Shown here: positions 15,721 through 23,540 of the stretch, one piece after another
Position numbering within the stretch: the first letter of the stretch is position 1
How the letters are laid out: each line of letters starts with the position of its first letter
Assembly: GCA_965199805.1 (NCBI GenBank)
Contig: CBDATO010000001.1
Location: forward strand, 682,001-746,000
Reading direction: 5' to 3'
Length of the DNA stretch: 64,000 nt
From: DATAZK01 sp965199805
GTDB lineage: Bacteria; Actinomycetota; Actinomycetes; Frankiales; Frankiaceae
Made by a program: the position numbers and the translations under genes
Notes under the pieces: model-generated
What the model was told of the DNA's origin: nothing
Seen by the model: the letters and a program-made list of their open reading frames with translations, nothing else
Databases searched by the model: none

Positions 15721-16677
15721 GTGCCCCCCTCGACCGTGCCTGCCGTCGAGATCGAGGACCTGGTCAAGACCTACGGCCCGACGTCCGGCGCCAAGGGCTC
15801 GACCGACGTGGTGCGGGCCGTCGACGGGCTCAGCTTCCGGGTGCCGGCCGGCCAGGTGACGGCGCTGCTCGGGCCGAACGGCGCGGGCAAGACGACGACG
15901 GTCGAGATCTGCGAGGGCTTCCGGCGGGCCGACACCGGCCGCGTACGGGTGCTCGGGCTCGACCCGATCGCGGACGGCGCCGCACTGCGCCCCCGAGTCG
16001 GCGTGATGCTGCAGGCCGGCGGGTGCTACCCCGGGGCGCGCACCGCCGAGATGCTCGAGCTCCTCGCGGCCCATGCGGCACACCCGCTCGACGCCGGCGA
16101 GCTCCTGGAGCGGCTCGGCCTCACCCACGTCGCCCGCACCACCTACCGGCGGCTGTCCGGCGGCGAGAAGCAGCGGCTCTCGCTCGGCATGGCGGTGATC
16201 GGGCGTCCCGAGCTGGTCTTCCTGGACGAGCCGACGGCCGGGCTCGACGTGCAGGGCCGGCGCGACACCTGGCAGCTGGTCAACGACCTGCGCGCCTCCG
16301 GCGTGAGCGTCGTGCTCACCACCCACGCCATGGACGAGGCCGAGCGCCTCGCCGACCGCGTGGTGATCGTCGACCACGGCCGGCTGGTGGCCGCGGGCAC
16401 GCCCGCCGAGCTGACCGCCGGCAGCGACGCGCAGCTCAGCTTCCGGGCGACCGCCGGGCTCGACCTGGCTCCCCTGCTCAACGGCCTGCCGGGGGTCAGC
16501 GGCGGCGAGGTGTCGCCCGGTGCGTACGTGCTGCGCGGCGCCATCGACCCCGCCCTGCTCGCGGCCGTGACCAGCTGGTGCGCCGAGCGAGGCGTGCTCG
16601 CCGGTGACCTGCGCGTGCAGCAGCGCTCGCTCGAGGACGTCTTCGTCGAACTGACCGGCACCGGGACGGGCGCATGA
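15721..16677 (+). CDS. ABC-2 type exporter, ATP-binding subunit
   Basis: ATPase of a drug, lipid or polysaccharide exporter of the DrrA/CcmA class. The P-loop is GPNGAGKT (51-58), the signature LSGGEKQRLS is near residue 144 and Walker B LVFLDEPTAGLD is near 165. A C-terminal DrrA-like domain of about 90 residues follows (ARFRAT-type strand, VLAGDLRVQQRSLEDVFVELTG). The start is the GTG at 15721. Its stop overlaps the permease gene by 4 bp. This pair lies near ctaA in other Actinobacteria too, for example the Rv1458c-Rv1456c region of M. tuberculosis, so it belongs to the core neighbourhood. The substrate is unknown. Confidence 0.92.
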   Translation: MPPSTVPAVEIEDLVKTYGPTSGAKGSTDVVRAVDGLSFRVPAGQVTALLGPNGAGKTTTVEICEGFRRADTGRVRVLGLDPIADGAALRPRVGVMLQAGGCYPGARTAEMLELLAAHAAHPLDAGELLERLGLTHVARTTYRRLSGGEKQRLSLGMAVIGRPELVFLDEPTAGLDVQGRRDTWQLVNDLRASGVSVVLTTHAMDEAERLADRVVIVDHGRLVAAGTPAELTAGSDAQLSFRATAGLDLAPLLNGLPGVSGGEVSPGAYVLRGAIDPALLAAVTSWCAERGVLAGDLRVQQRSLEDVFVELTGTGTGA

Positions 16678-17489
16678 GCACCACGACCGAGGCTCGGCCC
16701 GCCGGGGAATCGTCGGGGCCGGCAGACCTGAGCCCGCGACCGGGGGCGGCGCCCTGGGGCCGGATGCTGCTCGCCCAGACGCTGCTGGAGCTGAAGCTCA
16801 CCCTGCGCCGGGGCGAGTCGGTCCTGCTCACGCTGATCATCCCGATCGGCCTGCTGCTCTTCTTCACCCAGGTCAAGCTGCTGCCCGACGAGCAGGAGCT
16901 GGGTGGCCGCCCGGTCGACTTCGTCACCCCGGGCATCCTCGCGCTCGCCGTGCTGTCGACCGCCTTCACCGGCCAGGCGATCGCCACCGGCTTCGAGCGC
17001 TCGTACGGGGTGCTGAAGCGGCTCGGCGCCTCGGCCCTGCCGCGCGGCATCCTGCTGCTCGGCAAGACGCTCGCCGTCCTCGCCGTCGAGGTGCTGCAGA
17101 TCGTCGTGGTCGTCGCGATCGCGTACGCGCTGGGCTGGCACCCGCACGGCAACCCGGCCGCCGTCGTGCTGCTGCTGGTGGTCGGCACCGCCGCGTTCTC
17201 CGCGCTCGGGCTGCTGATGGCCGGCACGCTGCGCGCCGAGGCCACGCTCGCCGCGGCGAACGGCGTCTACCTGGTCTTCCTGCTGCTCGGCGGCATCGTC
17301 TTCCCGCTCGACCGGCTGCCCGGCGGCCTGCAGGCCGTGGCCAAGGTGCTGCCCGGCACGGCCCTGTCCACCGGGCTGCGTGACGTGCTCGAGCGCGGCG
17401 CCGCCCTGCCGTGGGACCAGCTCGTCCTGCTCGCGCTGTGGGCCGTCGTCGCCGGGGTGCTCGCCGCCCGTTTCTTCCGCTGGGAGTGA
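16674..17489 (+). CDS. ABC-2 type exporter, permease subunit
   Basis: Membrane partner of the preceding ATPase. It has 271 residues with about six hydrophobic segments. These include LLTLIIPIGLLLFFTQV, GILALAVLSTAFTGQAIA, VLQIVVVVAIAYALG, AVVLLLVVGTAAFSALGLLMAG and LLALWAVVAGVLAARFF. The family motif SYGVLKRLGASALPRG lies mid-protein. The ATG overlaps the ATPase stop. The N-terminal ~25 residues are a variable cytoplasmic tail. Confidence 0.92.
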   Translation: MSTTTEARPAGESSGPADLSPRPGAAPWGRMLLAQTLLELKLTLRRGESVLLTLIIPIGLLLFFTQVKLLPDEQELGGRPVDFVTPGILALAVLSTAFTGQAIATGFERSYGVLKRLGASALPRGILLLGKTLAVLAVEVLQIVVVVAIAYALGWHPHGNPAAVVLLLVVGTAAFSALGLLMAGTLRAEATLAAANGVYLVFLLLGGIVFPLDRLPGGLQAVAKVLPGTALSTGLRDVLERGAALPWDQLVLLALWAVVAGVLAARFFRWE

Positions 17490-17533
17490 CCGCGCCCTTG
17501 GCGTGACGCAGGTCGCATGCGACGATCAGCGGC

Positions 17534-18037
17534 ATGCCGCGTCTTGCAGTACCCGAAGGTTCAGACCCGATGATGCATCTCTGGTCGAAGCACGCTTCCG
17601 CCATCGCCGGCCCGGCCAGCGGATACAGCGGCGCCGTCTACGCCAAGAGCACGCTGCCGATCCGCGAGTTCGAGGCCGCGCGCGTGCGCACCGCACAGAT
17701 CAACAACTGCCAGGTCTGCCTGAACTTCCGCAGCGCCACCGACGTCGCCGACCGCGCCCCCGAGGCCGATGACATCGACGAGCAGTTCTACGCCCACATC
17801 GGCGAGTACGACTGGGCCGGCTTCACCGAGCGCGAGCTCCTGTCGCAGCAGTTCGCCGAGAAGTACGCGCTCGACCACCGCAACATCGACGACGCCTTCT
17901 GGGCCCGGCTGCACGCCGCGTACTCCGACGACGAGCTCGTCGAGCTCGCGCTGTGCATCGGCTCGTGGATCGCGTTCGGCCGGCTCAACGTGATCTTCGA
18001 CGTGGACGGCGCCTGCCGCGTCCCGCAGTACGCGTAA
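17534..18037 (+). CDS. AhpD-like / carboxymuconolactone decarboxylase family protein
   Basis: An all-helical protein of 167 residues with the redox motif NNCQVCLNFR (CxxC near residues 58-61), typical of AhpD-like peroxidase adaptors and related carboxymuconolactone decarboxylases. The C-terminal half (YSDDELVELALCIGSWIAFGRLNVIFDVDG) matches the family's second helical pair. The start is the ATG at 17534. It stands alone between the exporter pair and the convergent ATP-grasp gene. A peroxide-related or disulfide-exchange role is plausible, but the substrate is not predictable. Confidence 0.82.
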   Translation: MPRLAVPEGSDPMMHLWSKHASAIAGPASGYSGAVYAKSTLPIREFEAARVRTAQINNCQVCLNFRSATDVADRAPEADDIDEQFYAHIGEYDWAGFTERELLSQQFAEKYALDHRNIDDAFWARLHAAYSDDELVELALCIGSWIAFGRLNVIFDVDGACRVPQYA

Positions 18038-18054
18038 CCCGGCTGGTCAGCAGG

Positions 18055-18942
18055 TCAGCGGGGCAGCAGCTCGAGGGCGGCGGCGGCGAGCCGGTCCGCC
18101 GCCCCCGGGCCGCTCCACAGGAAGAGTGACGGCTCGGCCAGCTCGAGCTCGAGCACGACCGGGTCACCGCGCTCGTCCGGGATGAGGTCGACCCGGGCGT
18201 AGAGCAGCCGGGCGCGACCTCCCGGCACCGCATCCAGCGCCGCCTCCGCCACGGCCAGCTCCGCCGCCGTCGCCTCCCGTGCCGTGATCACCTCACGCGG
18301 GTCGTGGTCGACGATCGACAGGGCCGCCGGCGGTGCGCCGGCCCGCAGCAGCGGACCCTTCCGGGCGCTGTGGCTGAAGCGGCCGGCCACGAAGACGAGG
18401 GCACTCTCGCCCGCGGTGTCGACACCCGCGAGGTAGGGCTGCAGCATCACCGTCCGCCCGGCGGCCTGCAGCCGCGCCAGCTGCTCGGTGGCGGCCGCAT
18501 CGTCCGGCCCGTCCCGCCAGCGGGCGGTGTCGGCGGCGCCGGCCGAGACGGTGGGCTTCACGACGTACTCGGGCCAGTCGGGGAGCTCGGGCGAGTCGGT
18601 GGGCGACACGAACCGGGTCGCCACCGTGGGCACCCCGACCTGCGCCAGGACCCCGAGATACCGCTTGTCGGTGTTCCACTCCAGCACGTCGGCCGGGTTC
18701 GCGACCTGCGGCAACGCGCCCGCCCAGGCGAGGAACGCGCTGCGCTGCTCGGCGTAGTCCCACGTGTTGCGCACGACGACGAGGTCGTAGCCGGACCAGT
18801 CGACCCCGGGGTCGTTCCAGACGGCGGCGTCGACCCGGCAGCCCCGCTCGCGCAGCGCCGCGGCGAGGGTCCGGTCGTCGGGATCGAGGGCGGGCAGCGC
18901 CGCGCACGTGGCAACGGCGACGCGCCCGGCAGACGGCAGCAC
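18055..18942 (-). CDS. ATP-grasp domain protein of unknown substrate
   Basis: A 295-residue ATP-grasp enzyme of the RimK/glutathione-synthetase-like type. The N-terminal half has a Rossmann-like pre-ATP-grasp domain (RVAVATCAALPALDPDDR, YDLVVVRNTWDYAEQR). The ATP-grasp core starts near EYVVKPTVSAGAADTARW and ends with the metal-binding YARVDLIPDERGDPVVLELELAEPSLFL. Such proteins join a carboxylate to an amine using ATP, but no partner gene here names the substrate. The start chosen is the GTG at 18942, directly before the first conserved strand. A longer reading to 19035 would run over the divergent promoter region. Confidence 0.82.
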   Translation of the reverse strand: MLPSAGRVAVATCAALPALDPDDRTLAAALRERGCRVDAAVWNDPGVDWSGYDLVVVRNTWDYAEQRSAFLAWAGALPQVANPADVLEWNTDKRYLGVLAQVGVPTVATRFVSPTDSPELPDWPEYVVKPTVSAGAADTARWRDGPDDAAATEQLARLQAAGRTVMLQPYLAGVDTAGESALVFVAGRFSHSARKGPLLRAGAPPAALSIVDHDPREVITAREATAAELAVAEAALDAVPGGRARLLYARVDLIPDERGDPVVLELELAEPSLFLWSGPGAADRLAAAALELLPR

Positions 18943-19082
18943 GAGGCCGACGGTAGCCAACGAACATCCCGAACAAACATGCTCGAAAAACTTATCGACC
19001 CGACGGCGTACGCCGATGGGGGAGCGAGGTCGCACGCGCGGCCCGGGGACCTCGCCAGCAGGGTTGTGAGGGAGACTGCACG
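18943..19082. other. Divergent promoter region between the ATP-grasp and GGDEF-EAL genes
   Basis: 140 bp with an unusually AT-rich core at about 18961-18995 and a 12-bp palindrome (CGGCGTACGCCG) at 19004-19015. A GGGAG ribosome site lies before the GGDEF-EAL start. It must contain both promoters, but no specific -10 could be assigned with confidence. Confidence 0.4.
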
Positions 19083-21068
19083 ATGGTCCGAAAGCGGACA
19101 GCGAGCACGCGAACCGGCAACGGGGTCACTGCGGCCGAGCCGACCCGGGACACCCCGGCGCCGGACAGCACGGTCGACTTCGCCGCACTCTTCGAGCAGG
19201 AGCCGACGCCCTGCGTCGTCCTCTCCCCCGACCTGGTCGTCCAACAGGCGAACGAGGCCTACCTCAAGGCCTCGCTGCTGACCCGCGAGCAACTCGTCGG
19301 ACGCTCCCTGTTCGAGGCGTTCGGGGACGGCAACCCGACCGGCGCCCAGGCCGAGAGCAACTTCCGGGCCTCCGTCGAGCGCGCTCTGGTCAGCGGCCGG
19401 CCCGACGAGATGGACCTCATGCGGTTCGACCTCTCCGCCACCGACGGCCGGGCCACGACCCGCTTCTGCAGCCCGGTCAACATCCCGGTGAAGGTCCCCG
19501 GTCACGACGTCAGCGTCATCCTGCACCGGGTCGAGGACGTCACCGAATTCGTCCAGCGGGACGGTCTCGGCCGCCTCACGACCCCACCGGACGACGACGC
19601 CGGGTCGGAGGTCAGCCTGCTCGCCGCCGTCGAACGCTCCGGCCGTGAGGTGACGCCCCCGCCGCTCGCCGAGATGAACCGTGCCCAGCTCGCGGAACAG
19701 GTCGAGAAGCTGCGGGCCGCCAACTCGGACCTGCGGGCCGAGCGTGACCGGATGGCGGCGCGCTCCCTGCGCGACCCGCTGACCGGCGCCCTGTCGCGCT
19801 CGGTCTTCCACGAGGAGCTGTCGCGCGCCCTCGCCCGCCGGCCCCGCCGGCCGCAGACCCTGGCCGTCCTGTTCATCGACCTCGACCGCCTCAAGCAGGT
19901 CAACGACTGCCACGGCCACGCCGCCGGCGACGAGCTGATCCGGCAGACCGTCGAGCGGATGTCGACGGGCGTGCGCCCGAGTGACGCGATCGCCCGTATC
20001 GGCGGCGACGAGTTCGTCGTGCTGCTCGACGACCTGCAGTCCGGCCAGGAGGCGAAGACGGTGGCGGAACGGCTGCTGTCCAAGATCAGCGAGCCGTACG
20101 TGCTCGGCCCGGGGGTCATGCTGAACGGCAGTGCCAGCGTGGGCATCGCCCTCGCCGACAGCCACTCGCTGACCGCCGACGAGCTGCTCTCCCACGCCGA
20201 CGCGGCCATGTACAAGGCCAAGCAGACCGGCCGCGGCCGCTACGAGATGTTCGACGCGGCCGCCTTCCACGCCGCGAACGCCAAGGTGCAGCTGGAGTCC
20301 GAGCTGCGGGCCGCCTTCCCGAACCGGCAGCTGGCGCTGCACTACCAGCCGATCTTCAACCTGGGCAACGGGGCGCTCGACGCCGTGGAGGCCCTGCTGC
20401 GGTGGGAGCACCCGACCCGCGGGGTGCTCTCGGCCGACAGCTTCATCGAGGTCGCCGAGGACAGCGGCCTGCTGGTCGACATCGGCCCGTGGGTGGTCGA
20501 GGAGGCCTGCCGGCAGCTCGCGGCCTGGGACCACCAGCTCGGCTCGCGGGCCCCGCGCGACATGTACGTCAACATGACGATCGGCGAGCTCGTACGCCCG
20601 GGGCTGTCCGAGATGGTCCAGCGCGCTTCGCGGCGTACCGGTGTCAGCATGGACCGCCTGGTCATCGAGGTCACCGAGAGCAAGATGCTCGACAAGCGCG
20701 GCTCGGTGACCGACGCCGTCGACCGCCTGATCAGCCTCGGCTGCCGCATCGCCATCGACGACTTCGGCACCGGCTATTCGGCGCTGAGCCGGCTCGTCGA
20801 GCTGCCCGCCGACATCCTCAAGATCGACCGGTCGTTCGTACGCGGGCTGAGCTCAGGGCACGAGTCGGCCGCGATCATCGCCGCGGTGCTGCTGCTCGCG
20901 CACAACCTGCGCAAGACGGTCGTCGCCGAAGGCGTGGAGGACGCGGCGGCGCTCGCGACGCTCAGCGAGCTCGGGTGCGAGCACGCCCAGGGCTACTACC
21001 TGAGCCGTCCGGTGCCGGCTGAACAGATCACCGGTGAGCTGCGTAAGCCCGGCCTCATCCTGCTGTAG
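19083..21068 (+). CDS. PAS-GGDEF-EAL cyclic-di-GMP signalling protein
   Basis: A soluble 661-residue protein with domains for both making and degrading cyclic-di-GMP. The N-terminal PAS domain spans about 30-160 and is followed by a coiled linker (EMNRAQLAEQVEKLRAAN). The GGDEF domain has an intact catalytic GGDEF at 307-311 and an RxxD inhibitory site at 298-301 (RPSD). The EAL domain begins with E436-A-L and retains IDDFGTGYS (Asp559 onward), KIDRSFV and VVAEGVED. All key residues of both activities are present, so it may switch between cyclase and phosphodiesterase, with PAS as the input. The start is the ATG at 19083 with a GGGAG site upstream. It stands alone, without a paired receptor gene. 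Confidence 0.95.
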   Translation: MVRKRTASTRTGNGVTAAEPTRDTPAPDSTVDFAALFEQEPTPCVVLSPDLVVQQANEAYLKASLLTREQLVGRSLFEAFGDGNPTGAQAESNFRASVERALVSGRPDEMDLMRFDLSATDGRATTRFCSPVNIPVKVPGHDVSVILHRVEDVTEFVQRDGLGRLTTPPDDDAGSEVSLLAAVERSGREVTPPPLAEMNRAQLAEQVEKLRAANSDLRAERDRMAARSLRDPLTGALSRSVFHEELSRALARRPRRPQTLAVLFIDLDRLKQVNDCHGHAAGDELIRQTVERMSTGVRPSDAIARIGGDEFVVLLDDLQSGQEAKTVAERLLSKISEPYVLGPGVMLNGSASVGIALADSHSLTADELLSHADAAMYKAKQTGRGRYEMFDAAAFHAANAKVQLESELRAAFPNRQLALHYQPIFNLGNGALDAVEALLRWEHPTRGVLSADSFIEVAEDSGLLVDIGPWVVEEACRQLAAWDHQLGSRAPRDMYVNMTIGELVRPGLSEMVQRASRRTGVSMDRLVIEVTESKMLDKRGSVTDAVDRLISLGCRIAIDDFGTGYSALSRLVELPADILKIDRSFVRGLSSGHESAAIIAAVLLLAHNLRKTVVAEGVEDAAALATLSELGCEHAQGYYLSRPVPAEQITGELRKPGLILL

Positions 21069-21109
21069 GACGAGCGGGGGCAAAGGGGCGGCCCGTACCC
21101 TGGCGGGCG

Positions 21110-22243
21110 ATGAGCGAGCAGCTGCGCCACCTCGACAACACATCCCGGAGCGGCGGCCTGCCGCCGGAGAACGGGTCGCGGATACGCGGTCTGCGGGACA
21201 CCGTCCGCCGGCCCGTCCCCCTGCCCTGGTTCACCAAGGTGTGCCGGCTCAGCGTCATCCTGCTCGGGCTGATCGTGATCACCGGCGCGACGGTGCGGCT
21301 CACCAAGAGCGGCCTCGGCTGCCCGACGTGGCCGCAGTGCGGTGACGGCTCGTTCGTCACGCACTCGGCGTACTCGGTGCACGGCGTCGTCGAGTTCACG
21401 AACCGGGTCGTCAGCATCGTCGTCGGCCTGGTGGTCGGCCTGTCGGTCGTCGGCTCGTTCCGTCTCGCGACGCGTCGCACCGACCTGCGCTGGCTCTCGC
21501 TCGGGCTGGTGCTCGGCTTCGTCACGCAGGGCGTGCTCGGCGGCCTGACGGTGATCTTCCACCTCAACCCTTTCCTGGTGGCCGGCCACTTCCTGGTGTC
21601 GATGCTGCTGCTCTGGAACGCGTCGGTACTGGACGCCCACGCCCGGCAGGAGGCCGGCGCCCCGCTGCGCCGGGCGAAGCGGGAGCTGGTGCTGCTCGCC
21701 GACCTGCTGGCCGTCGCGGCCTCCGTCGTGCTCGTCCTCGGCACGGTCGTCACCGGCGCCGGCCCGCACTCGGGTGACACCGGCGACGTGCAGCGCTTCG
21801 CCCTCAACATCCGCGGCGCGGCCCAGCTGCACGCCGACGGGGCCATGGTGCTGACCGGCCTCATCCTGGCCATGGCCTTCGCCGTACGGCTCACCCGGGT
21901 GCCGGGCCGTACCCGCACGCTGGCCAACTGGCTCGGCGTCACCGTGATGGCGCAGGTCGCGATCGGCTTCACCCAGTACTTCCTCGGCATCCCGAGCGGC
22001 CTCGTCGCGGTGCACGTGGCCGGGGCGACGCTCCTGTGGGTGCTCGCGCTCTACCTGCGGCTCTCGCTCACGTCGCGCAGCTCGGTGAGCGAGGAGACCG
22101 TGGCTCCCCGGGACGGGTGGCCGACCGGCGGGTCAGATCAGCTGGTCGATCGCGATGGCGAGGAAGAGCACCGTGAGGTAGCTGATCGACAGGTGGAACA
22201 GGCGCATCGGGCTCGGGTCACGGCCGGCGGAGGTGCGGGCTAG
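21110..22243 (+). CDS. ctaA: Haem A synthase (COX15/CtaA)
   Basis: Converts haem O to haem A for aa3-type cytochrome oxidase, in the membrane. The first helix is followed by the conserved LTKSGLGCPTWPQCGDG. About eight transmembrane segments follow, with histidines in HGVVEFTNR, HFLVSM, LHADGAMV and VHVAGA that fit haem ligands. The protein has 377 residues. The last ~37 residues are hydrophilic, poorly conserved in character and encoded antisense to the 3' end of ctaB, so the functional protein probably ends near residue 340. The start is the ATG at 21110. Confidence 0.95.
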   Translation: MSEQLRHLDNTSRSGGLPPENGSRIRGLRDTVRRPVPLPWFTKVCRLSVILLGLIVITGATVRLTKSGLGCPTWPQCGDGSFVTHSAYSVHGVVEFTNRVVSIVVGLVVGLSVVGSFRLATRRTDLRWLSLGLVLGFVTQGVLGGLTVIFHLNPFLVAGHFLVSMLLLWNASVLDAHARQEAGAPLRRAKRELVLLADLLAVAASVVLVLGTVVTGAGPHSGDTGDVQRFALNIRGAAQLHADGAMVLTGLILAMAFAVRLTRVPGRTRTLANWLGVTVMAQVAIGFTQYFLGIPSGLVAVHVAGATLLWVLALYLRLSLTSRSSVSEETVAPRDGWPTGGSDQLVDRDGEEEHREVADRQVEQAHRARVTAGGGAG

Positions 22244-23065
22244 CAGGGCGTGGGCCTCGAACACGAACCAGCCGCCGGTGATGGCGGCCGAGACGATGTA
22301 GACGAGGCCGAGGTGGCCGACCGGCACCAGCAGGAACGATGCGGCGACCATCAGCCAGGAGTAGCCGACGATGCGGCGCGCGACGAACACCGGAGTGGCC
22401 ACGACCGGCAGCATGGGGACGCCGGCGGCCGCGTAGTCGTCCTTGAAGCGCATCGCCAGCGCCCAGAAGTGCGGCGGCGTCCAGAGAAAGACGACCAGGA
22501 AGAGCACGGCGGCGGCCCAGCCGACGGTGCCCGTGACGGCCGACCAGCCGATGAGGACCGGGAAGCAGCCCGCGGCGCCGCCGATGACGATGTTGGACGA
22601 CGTGCGCCGCTTCAGGCCGAGCGTGTAGACGAAGACGTAGAAGGCGATCGCGGCATCCGCCATCAGGGCCGACAGCCAGTTGGTGGTCAGGCCCAACACG
22701 AGCGTGGCGGCGATCCCCAGCACGATGCCGAAGATCAGCGCGGACCGCGGGGCGACCTGGTGCTGCACCAGCGGACGCTTGCGCGTGCGGTGCATCAGCT
22801 GGTCGATGTCGCGGTCGACGTAGCAGTTGATCGTGTTGGCACTGCCGGCCGCGAGGCTGCCCCCGATCAGCGTGAGCAGCACGACCTGAATGCCCGGCCA
22901 CCCGCGGTCGGCGAGGATCATCGCCGGCACCGTGGTGATCAGCAGCAGCTCGATGATGCGGGGCTTGGTCAGCGCGACGTATGCCTGGACCTTTTGCCGG
23001 AGCGACGCCGACGGTGTCACCTGTTGCGGCGTGACCTCGGGCGCCTCTGCAGCCGCATCGACCAC
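22133..23065 (-). CDS. ctaB: Protohaem IX farnesyltransferase (haem O synthase)
   Basis: Adds a farnesyl group to haem B, giving haem O, the substrate of CtaA. It is an integral membrane prenyltransferase of the UbiA family. The prenyl-diphosphate site NTINCYVDRDID is near residues 100-111, the second Asp-rich region follows YVFVYTLGLKRRTSSN, and LWTPPHFWALAM is a family signature. About nine helices are seen. The first conserved residues are YVALTKPRI. I place the start at the GTG at 23065 (310 aa); the GTG at 23020 (295 aa) is also possible, and an in-frame extension to 23305 looks non-coding. It converges with ctaA and overlaps its 3' end by 111 bp. Confidence 0.93.
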   Translation of the reverse strand: MVDAAAEAPEVTPQQVTPSASLRQKVQAYVALTKPRIIELLLITTVPAMILADRGWPGIQVVLLTLIGGSLAAGSANTINCYVDRDIDQLMHRTRKRPLVQHQVAPRSALIFGIVLGIAATLVLGLTTNWLSALMADAAIAFYVFVYTLGLKRRTSSNIVIGGAAGCFPVLIGWSAVTGTVGWAAAVLFLVVFLWTPPHFWALAMRFKDDYAAAGVPMLPVVATPVFVARRIVGYSWLMVAASFLLVPVGHLGLVYIVSAAITGGWFVFEAHALLARTSAGRDPSPMRLFHLSISYLTVLFLAIAIDQLI

Positions 23066-23540
23066 CGTGGGCTCGGCGGCGGGGTCATCCGCTTCGATGA
23101 CGCGCCGCGCCGGCTTACGGCGCGAACCAGGCGGAGCCAGAAGGGACAAGCACGACCCCAACCGAAGGCGGGCACGGACGGACCGGCCCGGGCGGCACCC
23201 TGCCGCGTCGCCCACTGTAGCCGCCACCCGTCCGGCCACCGCCCTTCCCGGCCGACTGTGTGGGCGAGTCGACGCAAGTGGCGCTCTTGCCCTGCGCTGC
23301 TGCACTTACGGCTCCCGGAACGCCTCAAGTCGCCGACGCTGAAGGTGAACCTTTGGCGACCAGGGGTAGGCCCGACGGCACAGAAGCGGAATGATCTGAC
23401 CGTCGGTCGGAAACCGGCTCTGGCCAGCCACGCGGGTGATCCTTCTGCCGGCTGTGCCCGAGTAGCGTTCGAGCAGACGAATGACCCGGTGAAGAGCGGT
23501 AAGTGACGGGGCGGGAGCCCCGTCGGAGGGAGCTGGCGGC
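23066..23540. other. Divergent intergenic region between ctaB and tkt
   Basis: 475 bp without a convincing gene. It must hold the promoters for ctaB (leftward) and the tkt-tal-zwf-opcA-pgl operon (rightward). TAGCGT at 23463-23468 fits the actinobacterial -10 pattern TAnnnT and would give a leader of about 65 bases, but no good -35 accompanies it. A strong GGAGGGAG ribosome site lies just before the tkt GTG. The ctaB frame stays open to 23305 but carries no conserved sequence. Confidence 0.55.

Noticed and set aside
18558..20534. 658-codon minus-strand open frame across the GGDEF-EAL gene
   Set aside because: Antisense shadow of a gene with intact catalytic motifs on the plus strand; no domain recognised.
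23066..23305. N-terminal extension of CtaB
   Set aside because: In frame but Arg/Pro-rich without conserved residues; family members begin shortly before YVALTKPRI.
23400..23540. Possible tRNA gene (GTTCGA-like sequence upstream of tkt)
   Set aside because: No acceptor stem or cloverleaf could be formed around it.
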